Origin: Lachnospiraceae bacterium
GTDB lineage: Bacteria > Bacillota > Clostridia > Lachnospirales > Lachnospiraceae
DNA: 64,000 nt
Assembly: GCA_022791575.1 (NCBI GenBank)
Contig: JAAVZI010000080.1
Span: forward strand, 1 to 64,000
Reading direction: 5' to 3'
Below the pieces are notes generated by a model that ran no database searches, was not told where the DNA came from, and worked only from the letters and a program-made list of their open reading frames with translations. This document shows, piece after piece, positions 1 through 8,841 of this stretch (position 1 is the first letter of the stretch; the number at the start of each line of letters is the position of its first letter). A program made the translations under genes and the position numbers.

Positions 1-99
1 CCCCAGATTCTTTGCACACTTGGCAATCCCAAGCTCTGGATGTTCCTTCCAATATCTTACTGCATCATTCTTAAATTCTTCTGTATATTGTGTAGCCAT
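1..99 (-). CDS. IS3-type transposase OrfA, N-terminal part (cut by window edge)
   Basis: Thirty-three codons run off the left edge. The protein starts MATQYTEEFKNDAVRYWKE, the usual opening of the helix-turn-helix OrfA protein of IS3-group elements, which binds the element ends. An ATG at 99 follows a GGAGG site. Only the start is visible, so whether the element is intact cannot be judged. It lies beside a broken IS91-type gene, so the corner is an insertion-sequence scar. Confidence 0.7.
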   Translation of the reverse strand, partial: MATQYTEEFKNDAVRYWKEHPELGIAKCAKNLG

Positions 100-165
100 G
101 TTCATTCCTCCATCTGTTCTATTATACTTTTCTTTCAGGGATTTTCCATGTCTAACTTGTACTAA

Positions 166-480
166 TTATATTCTAACACCAAGCTGGCTGTTAATGGTGA
201 AAAAACAGTACCGGTGGATGCAGCTGACGAGCTTAAAGGACATGGAAGTAGTGCGCTGCATGGCGTACAAATTCCCACAGGAGAGGCAGAAGCGGCTGTG
301 ACAGCGGAAAGGAACGAATTTTAATTTACCGCAATGGGGGCAACCATACATTGCGCCACCAAAGGCGGGATCGCCGCAGTTGATCATTTTTTAAACATTT
401 TCGATGACAGAGTCACGGGGATGAAGAAGATAAAGCATTTCTTCATAATGGTCTCTAAAAATATCTTGTAGTATGCTCAT
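166..480 (-). pseudogene. Broken IS91-type transposase, N-terminal zinc domain
   Basis: Reading on the minus strand from an ATG at 480, the frame gives MSILQDIFRDHYEEMLYLL, then an in-frame TAA at 391-393, then continues in the same frame with a Cys-rich segment (CPHCG, then CHSRFCLSCG). This is the zinc-binding N-terminus of IS91-family transposases. After about 96 codons the similarity ends near position 190 and the frame closes at 166, so the catalytic part is missing. An internal stop plus 3' truncation makes it a remnant. Confidence 0.75.
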
Positions 481-525
481 GAGATTATTATGCAGGAAAA
501 CAGCAAAAAAAGAACCCCCTAATTC

Positions 526-576
526 CCCCTCATGAATGAGGGGCCAGGGGAGTTGAAGCGTCGAAGACGCTTTTTT
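526..576 (+). terminator. Two hairpins, the second a rho-independent terminator
   Basis: CCCCTCAT (526-533) pairs with ATGAGGGG (536-543). Next to it AAGCGTC (556-562) pairs with GACGCTT (566-572) around a GAA loop and runs into a T tract. It separates the IS scar from the operon that begins at 816. Confidence 0.55.
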
Positions 577-691
577 ATACCACATCATAATTGCAAAACT
601 CAATATTCATAACCTCCAGAATATGCTGTAAATAAACGATAACAGATTATAAATGATTGTATATATAATTCATACAAATGTCGAAAAATAG

Positions 692-720
692 TTGAAATTG
701 TCAAATAAATATGGTATCAT
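692..720 (+). promoter_or_regulatory. Sigma-A-type promoter of the giant operon
   Basis: TTGAAA at 692-697, 17 bases, then TATCAT at 715-720, about 95 bases before the TTG start at 816. The leader is very AT-rich. No other good promoter was seen before the later genes of the operon, so this one probably serves all five. Confidence 0.65.
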
Positions 721-815
721 AATCAAATACATATAAAATTTTATAATATATATAAATTTTATATAACATTTACAGTAGTTATTGTAATTAATTCAGTAAA
801 GAGGAGGAGAGCATA

Positions 816-2351
816 TTGAGAAGAATGCGGAAATTATGTGTCTGTAATGAAAATATTATGAACATACACCAGCAAATGGAGCAAGAACTTCAGGAGAACA
901 ACAAGCAGATTATGCATCTGAACCTGAGCTCTACATCCCATTATGATTATGTCATCTGGAATTTGGAGAAGGGGACAGAGCTTCGCGATGTAAAGGCTGT
1001 AGCTGACCGAATCAGGGAGGATACCCATTTCATGGCCAAAAATGTAACAGAAACGCCAAAGACACTGCTGGAGTATGAAGAAATGCCATACAATACATGG
1101 GAGAGTGGTGTTTTGTTTGAATACGCTCTCTATCATCCCAAGACCGGGATTGTTAATTTTTCTTTTCTTGCCTCTATGCTGGATGGAATTAAAGTTGAGG
1201 AAATTAATGTGGCAGTAAGCGGCTGGGGTGAGGAATCTATTATTTGTACAGATAGCTACACTTATAGTGATTCCACAAAGCAGATTAAGGAATTTATGGA
1301 TATTAAAGTACCAGCTAGAGGAAAGGAAGCAGATAGAATCAAGGTCAGAGGAACTGCTTATATTTCCAAAAATGGCTGCTATCTGGCGCCAATCGTGGTC
1401 GAACAGTATTGTGTAACAGCCGGTGAGATTCGGGAAATAAAAGTCGATGCACCAGTAATCAAAGTCCAGGGACATACAGAAGTTCGGATTGGCCTGGGCA
1501 GAGAGGCATATTCTGCTGATCTGGATTATCATTTTCAGGATTCCAGCTGTTTGCAGCTGGAGAACCGCGGAAGGATATTTCTACAAAGCGGTATTACAGC
1601 AAATGTATCTGCAACACAGGGGAGCTGCCTAATTCGCAAGGCACCGGCGGGAGTTAGTATGACACAGGCAGATTTTACATTTACCTATAATTCAGGAGCC
1701 AATATGCTTTCCTACAGTTCAAAAGAAAACTGGGGAAAGTATGCTCCATGGAGTCCAGGGGATCTCTGTGATATTACCAATACAATCAATATCAGTATTC
1801 AGTCGGGAAGAATTCTGCCGGTTGTGATTACCAGTGTACAGAACTCAAGAGTAGAAGGTTCCGACTCAGAGCTATGCAGCATACCGCAGCTGCTATTCTT
1901 ATGGGGCTGCCTAGCAGAGGATACGAAAATCCGCATGGCAGACGGTTCGGAATGTAAGATTCAGGATATCCAGGTAGGAGATCAGCTGGCTTGTGGCACA
2001 GGAAATTCTGCATTAACCGTTGCAGAGATTTGGTCTGGTATCGAAGAGCAATGTCTATGCATCAAGACAAAGGCAGGTAAGATAACGGCAACGAAAGAAC
2101 ACCCCATCCGCTGTCCACAGGGCTTTAAACAGGCAGGTGAGCTGCAAAAAGGCGACAGCATTCTAACGGCAGATGGCTATCAGCAGATCGAAGATATTAC
2201 CTGCGTTTCGTATAATGGAAAAGTCTATAATTTTGATCTAGGAACCGAAGCAGAGCTGTCACACCATTTAGAGACAACAATGATTGCCAATGGAATCATA
2301 GTCGGAGATAACCGAGTGCAGGGCCGCTGTATTGCAGAAAGGAAGGGATAG
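816..2351 (+). CDS. Hint-domain protein, first gene of the giant operon
   Basis: A 511-residue protein. Residues 1-360 are beta-rich and match no family I recognise. From Cys365 (CLAEDTKIRMADGSE) to about residue 503 (ANGIIVGDN) it has the layout of a Hint domain, the self-processing fold shared by inteins and hedgehog proteins: a leading Cys, a G-D after the second strand, and a TKEHPI motif at the place of the TxxH block. Only about ten residues follow it, so there is no real C-terminal extein. Start: TTG at 816, because GAGGAGGA (801-808) is correctly spaced for it and too far from the ATG at 825. No signal peptide or membrane segment. The next gene follows after one base. A role in self-cleavage or cross-linking is inferred from the domain only. 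Confidence 0.75.
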   Translation: MRRMRKLCVCNENIMNIHQQMEQELQENNKQIMHLNLSSTSHYDYVIWNLEKGTELRDVKAVADRIREDTHFMAKNVTETPKTLLEYEEMPYNTWESGVLFEYALYHPKTGIVNFSFLASMLDGIKVEEINVAVSGWGEESIICTDSYTYSDSTKQIKEFMDIKVPARGKEADRIKVRGTAYISKNGCYLAPIVVEQYCVTAGEIREIKVDAPVIKVQGHTEVRIGLGREAYSADLDYHFQDSSCLQLENRGRIFLQSGITANVSATQGSCLIRKAPAGVSMTQADFTFTYNSGANMLSYSSKENWGKYAPWSPGDLCDITNTINISIQSGRILPVVITSVQNSRVEGSDSELCSIPQLLFLWGCLAEDTKIRMADGSECKIQDIQVGDQLACGTGNSALTVAEIWSGIEEQCLCIKTKAGKITATKEHPIRCPQGFKQAGELQKGDSILTADGYQQIEDITCVSYNGKVYNFDLGTEAELSHHLETTMIANGIIVGDNRVQGRCIAERKG

Positions 2352-2352
2352 C

Positions 2353-5300
2353 ATGCTAGAAAGCGGGGGAGTGCAGCTTCCTAAGATTCCATTAATTTCA
2401 GCAATCGAATACAGCAAAACCGATACAGAACACATCATTACCATACATTTCAGCAATGTTCCAGCAGAGGATACCTATACGGCAGAAGTGATAGACAGTT
2501 TTGGAGATCCGGTTTCAGGTACTGTTACAGCCAGTATTCCGGGGATGACTGTCTGGAAAGTGGAAAAATCGGCTTACACCAATATCAGTCAGAGCCATCA
2601 GGTAAGAATCGCAGTCAGCCATGGGACAGACAAGCTGTATTCAGATTGGCAGCCGGTTATGATGACCGGATTCAAAGAGGTGCAGGTAGTTGTAGAACGG
2701 GAGCAGATTCGGATTCGCTATGAGCCGCCAAGCTTTCTGCAGAAGCTCGAAGCCCTGCAGTTTGCGTTTGCCTGTGGAGAGGAACAACATTATTGGTTTT
2801 ATCCATTAGAGGGATTTGAGCGGGAAATCATAACTCGTATGGGCAGTATTCCGCTTCCGGCGGATCAGGACTGGAAACTGGTGATGACTCCATTTGTCAG
2901 CGTCCTTTCGCAGGGGCTTGCATTTGAGGAGCTGGTTCTCTGGAATCGTGTGCCTCTTATTCGCAGTACCCAGGTTGAGAAAAGTTCAAAAACAGAGACC
3001 GTTATTCATCTGCAGACAGAAGGTCTGGCAGAGGGAACGGCCATCGTGACAGTTCTTGAGAACGGTCAGGAGATGTATGAAGCAGAGGCAGCCATAGAGC
3101 AAAATGCAATCATTGCCGCATTTGAAAATCTTTTGAATCCAGGTGCCGTTAATCTGATAACCGTTCGTCAGAAAGGGGCACATACCGTCGGTGTGCAGTC
3201 GCAGGCAAAGCCGCTGGTTTTGCTGGCTCCACAGATTCGCGCGGCGAAGGTGGCAAACGATGGAAGTTGTATTATAGAGACGGTCAACAGCAAAGAAACT
3301 ATAAGTTCTACATTTGTAGAAATATTGGTCAATGATTCTGACAGATTTCAAGTGCCAATTGGTCAGCTGTGCCAGTTTAAACTTGAGCCAGCCATACTGG
3401 AGAAGCCGATCTATATTCAGGCTGCTCAAGGGAATCCAGCAGCACTTGGTCCTTATACAGAGAAATGTTCCTTAATTACAACTTCTGTTCCTATTACGGA
3501 AGCGGAAAATGATGGAGAATTTCTCACTGTGTCCAGAGGGCCGTTGCCAGAGGACATCAAGGGCTGCTGGCTGCTGCTCTATCAAAGCAGCATGGAGTAT
3601 AATCGTTATTATTTCACAGAGGAAACGATAAAAGTCAGAAGCACAGACCAGCCAGACCAAGTCAGCCTGTTATTATCAGAACAGATGCCGAACGGTTTAC
3701 AACTAACAGGGCCGGAAAGCAGCCGGGCAGAGGTTCTGACTAAGAGACTGCAGATGGATTCTATTATCCAGGAGGAACAGGGGGTTGTGTACCGTTGGAA
3801 AGCAGTCAGCGGCTGTAGCTATGAATATAAAACAAGTTCTGAACAGCAGCCGGTGCCAGTTACAGAAGCACAATGCATTTTGCCGGGAACGATACAGCAG
3901 GCGGGCGGAGTTTTCTATGTCCGAGCAGTCAGAGAAAGCAGTCGTGGACCGTGGACTTGCATTCCTGTGGAGGCTTATCGGATTGTAGAGGCAGATTACA
4001 ACGGACGCCAGGCGAAAATCCGTTGGGAATGCCTGTCTGGCAGCAAAAGTGCGGACCGGTTCCGGGTGGAAGTTTCAGAAGATTTCCAAGAGACTGTGGC
4101 AGAGGTATGGACAAAGGAACAGCAGGTAGAATTTATGGTGGCTGGGAAGAAACTAAGTGTCCTTGTGACCGCCTATTATGGAGAGGATGGAGGCATAAAG
4201 ACGGCGAAAGAGCCGCTGTTCAGTCATGCATTTTATCTGGCGGACCATGCCGGTAGTCCGGTGCTGCAGCTTTTGTCAGAATCTGACCAGTACGAACAGA
4301 AAGAAGCACTAACAGCAGAACTCAGTCTAGGAAGTCTGCCGGAGAATTACCAGAATGAAGTCTTCTATCTTAAACAGGCAACGGCGCCGCTCTATACGCT
4401 TCAGCTGCAGCCGGCAGTCTGGGAGTTTACTCAGGATGGGCGGAAGAAAGTCCGAGAGGCTTATGAAGATTTACTGGGACAGCTGCAGACAAAAGGAATA
4501 TCTGCATGGGATCTGCTTCAGGTGCAGAATCTGCTTGGCCGAATCCTGCCGCAGACAATGGAAGAACAAATGTTCTATAACTATGGCTATCAAAAGGAAC
4601 TTGGCTGTATTGATTTGAAACCGGGTATGTCGGTCAAGACAGAATATGAGAGCCGTCAGGAAGCGCTTTTGTCAGATAGTAATCAATATAAGACCGGCTA
4701 TCTGACTGTGGCCAATGCGGAATATGAAGTGACTGCCGGGCAGTCTCAAACGGGAGAACTAGTACTGGGAATGGATGCCTTTTTCCTGGCTGTTGCCAGC
4801 CAATGTATGGATATTAAGAATCCGCTGGGGGACTTTCAGACAAAGCAGGGTGCAGGGGGGATTGCCGATTTTCATGCGCCGAAGATGGCAAAGGCATTCT
4901 ATCGTCTGGTGCTGCCGTCTGAATTATTTGGGCAGAACGAAGATGGAGAGAGTTTGTACTGCTGGTATATGACGATGATTGCCTCGGATCGTTATTCGCT
5001 TCTGGATGAGGCAGCCAGACAGCTTCGGCAGGGCTGCAGTATAACTTCCAATCAGGTAGAAGGGACTTATATCATGGGCCGGGCAATGATGATTCCCTGT
5101 ATTAAAATTATGGTGGATGGTGAGCTGTGTTCAGTTCCGGTAGGAACGACACTGGGCAATGTTCTGAACTGGAAAGGGCTTGTGCTTCCGGCGGCAGACA
5201 GCCAGGCGGGTTCGAAGCTTCGCATTCTGCGCACCGTCTGCTGTGAGAAATACTGCCACAAGACATTGGATGGATATAGAAAGCTGGAGATTCTTCCTGC

Positions 5301-5385
5301 TTATTGGAACGGTATCAATGAAGAGATGTCAAAAGCATGGCAGGAGCTGCCGCTGCTGCAGGGGGATGAAATATGGATACCATAA
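2353..5385 (+). CDS. Large beta-rich protein with fibronectin-III-like modules, unknown function
   Basis: A 1010-residue protein. I do not recognise a named family. Residues about 10-110 and several later stretches (around 440-640) have the strand rhythm of fibronectin III modules, with patterns such as YRWKAVSGCSYEYK and IRWECLSGSKSADRFRVEV. A helical insert lies near 690-750. The last 90 residues hold an ordered domain ending GDEIWIP. There is no signal peptide, membrane segment or anchor motif. ATG 2353 was chosen because AAGGA at 2339-2343 is well spaced and the preceding stop ends at 2351; an upstream TTG at 2332 would overlap the first gene. It overlaps the next gene by 13 bases, which suggests coupled translation. 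Confidence 0.7.
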   Translation: MLESGGVQLPKIPLISAIEYSKTDTEHIITIHFSNVPAEDTYTAEVIDSFGDPVSGTVTASIPGMTVWKVEKSAYTNISQSHQVRIAVSHGTDKLYSDWQPVMMTGFKEVQVVVEREQIRIRYEPPSFLQKLEALQFAFACGEEQHYWFYPLEGFEREIITRMGSIPLPADQDWKLVMTPFVSVLSQGLAFEELVLWNRVPLIRSTQVEKSSKTETVIHLQTEGLAEGTAIVTVLENGQEMYEAEAAIEQNAIIAAFENLLNPGAVNLITVRQKGAHTVGVQSQAKPLVLLAPQIRAAKVANDGSCIIETVNSKETISSTFVEILVNDSDRFQVPIGQLCQFKLEPAILEKPIYIQAAQGNPAALGPYTEKCSLITTSVPITEAENDGEFLTVSRGPLPEDIKGCWLLLYQSSMEYNRYYFTEETIKVRSTDQPDQVSLLLSEQMPNGLQLTGPESSRAEVLTKRLQMDSIIQEEQGVVYRWKAVSGCSYEYKTSSEQQPVPVTEAQCILPGTIQQAGGVFYVRAVRESSRGPWTCIPVEAYRIVEADYNGRQAKIRWECLSGSKSADRFRVEVSEDFQETVAEVWTKEQQVEFMVAGKKLSVLVTAYYGEDGGIKTAKEPLFSHAFYLADHAGSPVLQLLSESDQYEQKEALTAELSLGSLPENYQNEVFYLKQATAPLYTLQLQPAVWEFTQDGRKKVREAYEDLLGQLQTKGISAWDLLQVQNLLGRILPQTMEEQMFYNYGYQKELGCIDLKPGMSVKTEYESRQEALLSDSNQYKTGYLTVANAEYEVTAGQSQTGELVLGMDAFFLAVASQCMDIKNPLGDFQTKQGAGGIADFHAPKMAKAFYRLVLPSELFGQNEDGESLYCWYMTMIASDRYSLLDEAARQLRQGCSITSNQVEGTYIMGRAMMIPCIKIMVDGELCSVPVGTTLGNVLNWKGLVLPAADSQAGSKLRILRTVCCEKYCHKTLDGYRKLEILPAYWNGINEEMSKAWQELPLLQGDEIWIP

Positions 5386-8300
5386 TTACCTTTTGGCAGC
5401 AGGAGAAATTGCCAGGAGTCTATCAGTGTGAGCAGAATCCCCGGTTGTTGTTTGTCATTCGCGACGAGGTGGAACAGGAAGAAGCAGAATGCGGGCAGTC
5501 AGAAGTGCGGGTTCAGGAAAATGGACAGCCCCCAAAGCTTACATTTGTACAGACTTGGGAAAAAATGGGACATTATCTGTTTCTTAGCCGGGAGCTTATA
5601 AAGGAACAAGAAGCGGTGTTGTATGAATGGATACAGAACCTTGGCAGAATGGAACGGCTCTGCTGGGTAGATAATACGAGCGAGCGCTCCAGTGAATGGG
5701 CAAAAGAAGCAATTCGTGCACAAAGAAGGGAACATGTCTGGAAGACTTATCTGGGAAAAAATTTTTTCATGCATGGATATATTTTTACAATCTATGGCGG
5801 GTGTTTCCTGGAATATGAGGAAAATAGTTTTGTGGTAAGAGGCGAAGAGGAAACGGCGGGCTTGTCTGTAGGAATCAGCCAGTATACGCTGCCAGAGGGG
5901 CAGCACAAACTCTCCATCCCGCTGACAGGGGAACTTGCAGGTGCTATACGATTTCTGTTGGATCTGGGTGTCAGTTCTATGGAAGAACTCCATGCGGGTC
6001 TACATTTTTTTCTGACAGAGAGAAGTGAGAACGTAAGTTCGGTTAAAGAAATATCCAATCCAGTTTTTCCTCATGTGAAAGGGCTGCAGCTAGATTGTGC
6101 GATTACACCTTTTGCATTACTTCTGCCGGAGAAAACATTTTTTCATTTTTCAGATACAGAGACAACCCTGGTTTCTTCTTTTCTGACTATTTATGGAGAG
6201 ACTGTTCTACTTCGTCCGGGAGAGAACGCGGGGCTTGTATTTGCGGTAGAACCGGATGTAAAGGTGGATAGCAGGCTGTACCGTTATTACCTTACGCTGG
6301 AGGGCGCGTTTGAGATTAGAGGAAGTCGACCCGTTAAGAAAAAAGCAGTCAAAGATGTAAAAAGAAACACGGCGGCAAATGAGAAAGAGATCGATGAGAT
6401 AAAATGGATGTGCGGCTTATCCGGGCTGGAGTATATAAAGATTCCGCTGGGAGAATACATACGGTTTTTAAGCGGAAATCCTGCTTTTGCGGAGCAGGAC
6501 GGAATTCTAAAGGATCGTGGAACGGTTTCTTGGATTTCTTTTCCAGAGACAGCTTGGTACTATTCACAGCCGCACAAAGGCCCGTTGTATTCGGTAAATA
6601 CGGTAGAATCGTCATTTCTTCCCTGGTTTGAAAGTGCATTTGGACAAATGGATTCCAAGACGCCGATTCCGTTGATGCCCTACAAGGGCTGTGTGCAGGG
6701 AAATGCAGAGCAGATGCAGAGTCTGGAACAACAGTATATCACAGCTGTCCGCCATAGGATTCTTATGCAAAGTGAAGAAAACAGAGCACTTTTATCCGGC
6801 CAAACAGAATATGTTGTCACACCAAACGGGCTTGTGATTACGTCTGGCAGCCGGGTGGATGTCTGGGAACGTATGATAATTGGAACCAATGAACCAGCAG
6901 TTTTGTCCCGAACAATTTCTCATAGAGGCAGCCAGGATTGTCATACACTTGTTTTGACTCAAGTAGCGGGCAGCTTGCGCCGGGAATTTCTGGCTAATGG
7001 ATTATTTATGGTTATCACAGATGCGGAGGCCTTTCTAAAGGAAGCCAGTATTTTTTATGCTATGGATGAGGCAGCATTTACACAGATGAAGGAAGCCGAA
7101 ACGGGTATGGAAACGCTGATTCAAAGGGTAGAGCAGTATTTTAGCCAGCAGGGAAAGATAGGGCGGTTGTTCGAGACAGAGCTGGAGTTCGAGTGTGAGT
7201 TAGAGAAAGCAGTGCCTGAAATCAGCGAAGAACAAAAGCTTATTTTTTATGCATATGCTGGCCAGCTGAATGCAGAGATTGATGGGTGGGGCTTTCGGCT
7301 TTCACCAAGAAACTGGAACAGGCACGGCAGTCTTGTAATATTCAAATATACCGATACCATGTCAATTCAGGATTTCGCGGCAGAACCTGGATTGTGGTGC
7401 TTTACACAAGGGTGTGATCGTAAGGCAGCACAGAAGAAACTGCAGGATCTCTTTGTACAGGTTTCCAGCGAAACCAAAAACGAGGGGAGTCCATACAGCC
7501 AGCTAAAAGATATCATAACCGATCCTCACTGGCAGGGCTTTCTCATGTTTGATGTACCAGTGGTGATGGAACAGATTCCAAGAGAACTGGAATGTATGAT
7601 TGCTGGATTGGATGAGGAGCAGTTTTATGCACATCATATCGGAATTCAGGCGAACAGTATCCAATATCACGGCGGGCAGCTGCAGCTGGAGAGGTCTTCC
7701 ATGTTCGGACTGATTCATTATCAGGACCAAGGGGACCAGGTCTATACAGACCGGGATTATGCATTTAAGACACAGGAACTGATGGTGTTGTTTGCTAATT
7801 CTAAAGTCAGCGATTTTAACTGCCGGGCACAGTTTCTGATGAATCGTGCCTTTGGCGGTTGGGCCGTGAAAAATCCAACAAAAAACGGGAATAATGTGCT
7901 GCTGATTGGCAGTTGTCAGCAAAATGCGGATAGCAGCGGGTCAGAGGCGGTGTATCAGTTTCGACTATTAGAGGAGTGCATATTTGAATTGGATAGTCTG
8001 CCGGTGCAGAGGCTTATCCTGCAGATGGCAGGATTCAGCCATGCCGGCGCAGAGACCCGTGTGGGAAGAATTCATTTTTCTGGTACCTTGGAATTTGGAA
8101 CATGGGGGGATTTTGACCCGTTTTCCTATGCCAGCCTGTACTTTGACAATCTGGGATTTCTCGTACAGGGGAGTGGTCAGGACATGCAATTTGTGGCGGA
8201 TTATAATCAAATGCGCTTTGACCTCACAAGAAGCACGGTCCGCAAGGCGTCTCTGGCGGCCTCTTTTCCGGTGGTTTTGTGTGAAATGCGGGAGTATGCT

Positions 8301-8840
8301 AAGGGGCTGCCGGATAAAGAGGGTTTTATGTGTGTAAGTACGCCTTTGCATCAGCAGCAGATGACTCTTCCATGGTATGCACTGGTGTGGGAAATTGACC
8401 TAGGAAGTCTGGGAGAGCTGGCTAGGAAGTCAGAGCTGAAACTAACATTTCTAACGGCATGGAGTTCGCCCGGCAAGGAGACGGCGCAGGGAGAGAAAAT
8501 CAATCCAAACACCAGTTCTTCTATGGGCAGATATGAAACCGATCCATTTTTGTACTTTGGAATCCGCTTTCCAGGGAGCGGCGGACTGTCGGTGCTGCCG
8601 CTGCAGGGCATTATGAGCCTGGGCTTTCAGTCTATACAGTTTCAGGTAGAACGGGAGGAAGAGGGAGCGTTGATTTACTATCTGCGGCTGCGGAATTTTG
8701 TACTCAAGCTGCTGGGATTGTCTTTTCCGCCAGGTAATAACGATATCTATTTATTTGGCAATCCGAACCAGCAGTCCTATACTAAGCTGGGATGGTATGC
8801 TGCTTATGCACTGGATGAGGATGGGAAAAAGGAGGGGTAA
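5373..8840 (+). CDS. 1155-residue unrecognised protein of the giant operon
   Basis: No family recognised. The N-terminal 400 residues mix beta strands and helices. Near residues 315-345 there is a short Lys-rich linker (VKKKAVKDVKR). The last 300 residues are rich in alternating polar and apolar strands (RIHFSGTLEFG, then LYFDNLGFLVQGSG, and a C-terminal LRLRNFVLKLLGLSFP). A similar strand pattern occurs in the first 1100 residues of the giant protein encoded downstream, so the two may share a fold. ATG 5373 lies inside the end of the previous gene and the ORF stops one base before the next start. No export signal. Confidence 0.7.
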   Translation: MDTIITFWQQEKLPGVYQCEQNPRLLFVIRDEVEQEEAECGQSEVRVQENGQPPKLTFVQTWEKMGHYLFLSRELIKEQEAVLYEWIQNLGRMERLCWVDNTSERSSEWAKEAIRAQRREHVWKTYLGKNFFMHGYIFTIYGGCFLEYEENSFVVRGEEETAGLSVGISQYTLPEGQHKLSIPLTGELAGAIRFLLDLGVSSMEELHAGLHFFLTERSENVSSVKEISNPVFPHVKGLQLDCAITPFALLLPEKTFFHFSDTETTLVSSFLTIYGETVLLRPGENAGLVFAVEPDVKVDSRLYRYYLTLEGAFEIRGSRPVKKKAVKDVKRNTAANEKEIDEIKWMCGLSGLEYIKIPLGEYIRFLSGNPAFAEQDGILKDRGTVSWISFPETAWYYSQPHKGPLYSVNTVESSFLPWFESAFGQMDSKTPIPLMPYKGCVQGNAEQMQSLEQQYITAVRHRILMQSEENRALLSGQTEYVVTPNGLVITSGSRVDVWERMIIGTNEPAVLSRTISHRGSQDCHTLVLTQVAGSLRREFLANGLFMVITDAEAFLKEASIFYAMDEAAFTQMKEAETGMETLIQRVEQYFSQQGKIGRLFETELEFECELEKAVPEISEEQKLIFYAYAGQLNAEIDGWGFRLSPRNWNRHGSLVIFKYTDTMSIQDFAAEPGLWCFTQGCDRKAAQKKLQDLFVQVSSETKNEGSPYSQLKDIITDPHWQGFLMFDVPVVMEQIPRELECMIAGLDEEQFYAHHIGIQANSIQYHGGQLQLERSSMFGLIHYQDQGDQVYTDRDYAFKTQELMVLFANSKVSDFNCRAQFLMNRAFGGWAVKNPTKNGNNVLLIGSCQQNADSSGSEAVYQFRLLEECIFELDSLPVQRLILQMAGFSHAGAETRVGRIHFSGTLEFGTWGDFDPFSYASLYFDNLGFLVQGSGQDMQFVADYNQMRFDLTRSTVRKASLAASFPVVLCEMREYAKGLPDKEGFMCVSTPLHQQQMTLPWYALVWEIDLGSLGELARKSELKLTFLTAWSSPGKETAQGEKINPNTSSSMGRYETDPFLYFGIRFPGSGGLSVLPLQGIMSLGFQSIQFQVEREEEGALIYYLRLRNFVLKLLGLSFPPGNNDIYLFGNPNQQSYTKLGWYAAYALDEDGKKEG

Positions 8841-8841
8841 G

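Noticed and set aside
834-1532. 232-codon minus-strand frame opposite the Hint-protein gene
   Set aside because: Shadow frame: no ribosome site, and the plus-strand gene has a promoter, a good start and a recognisable domain.
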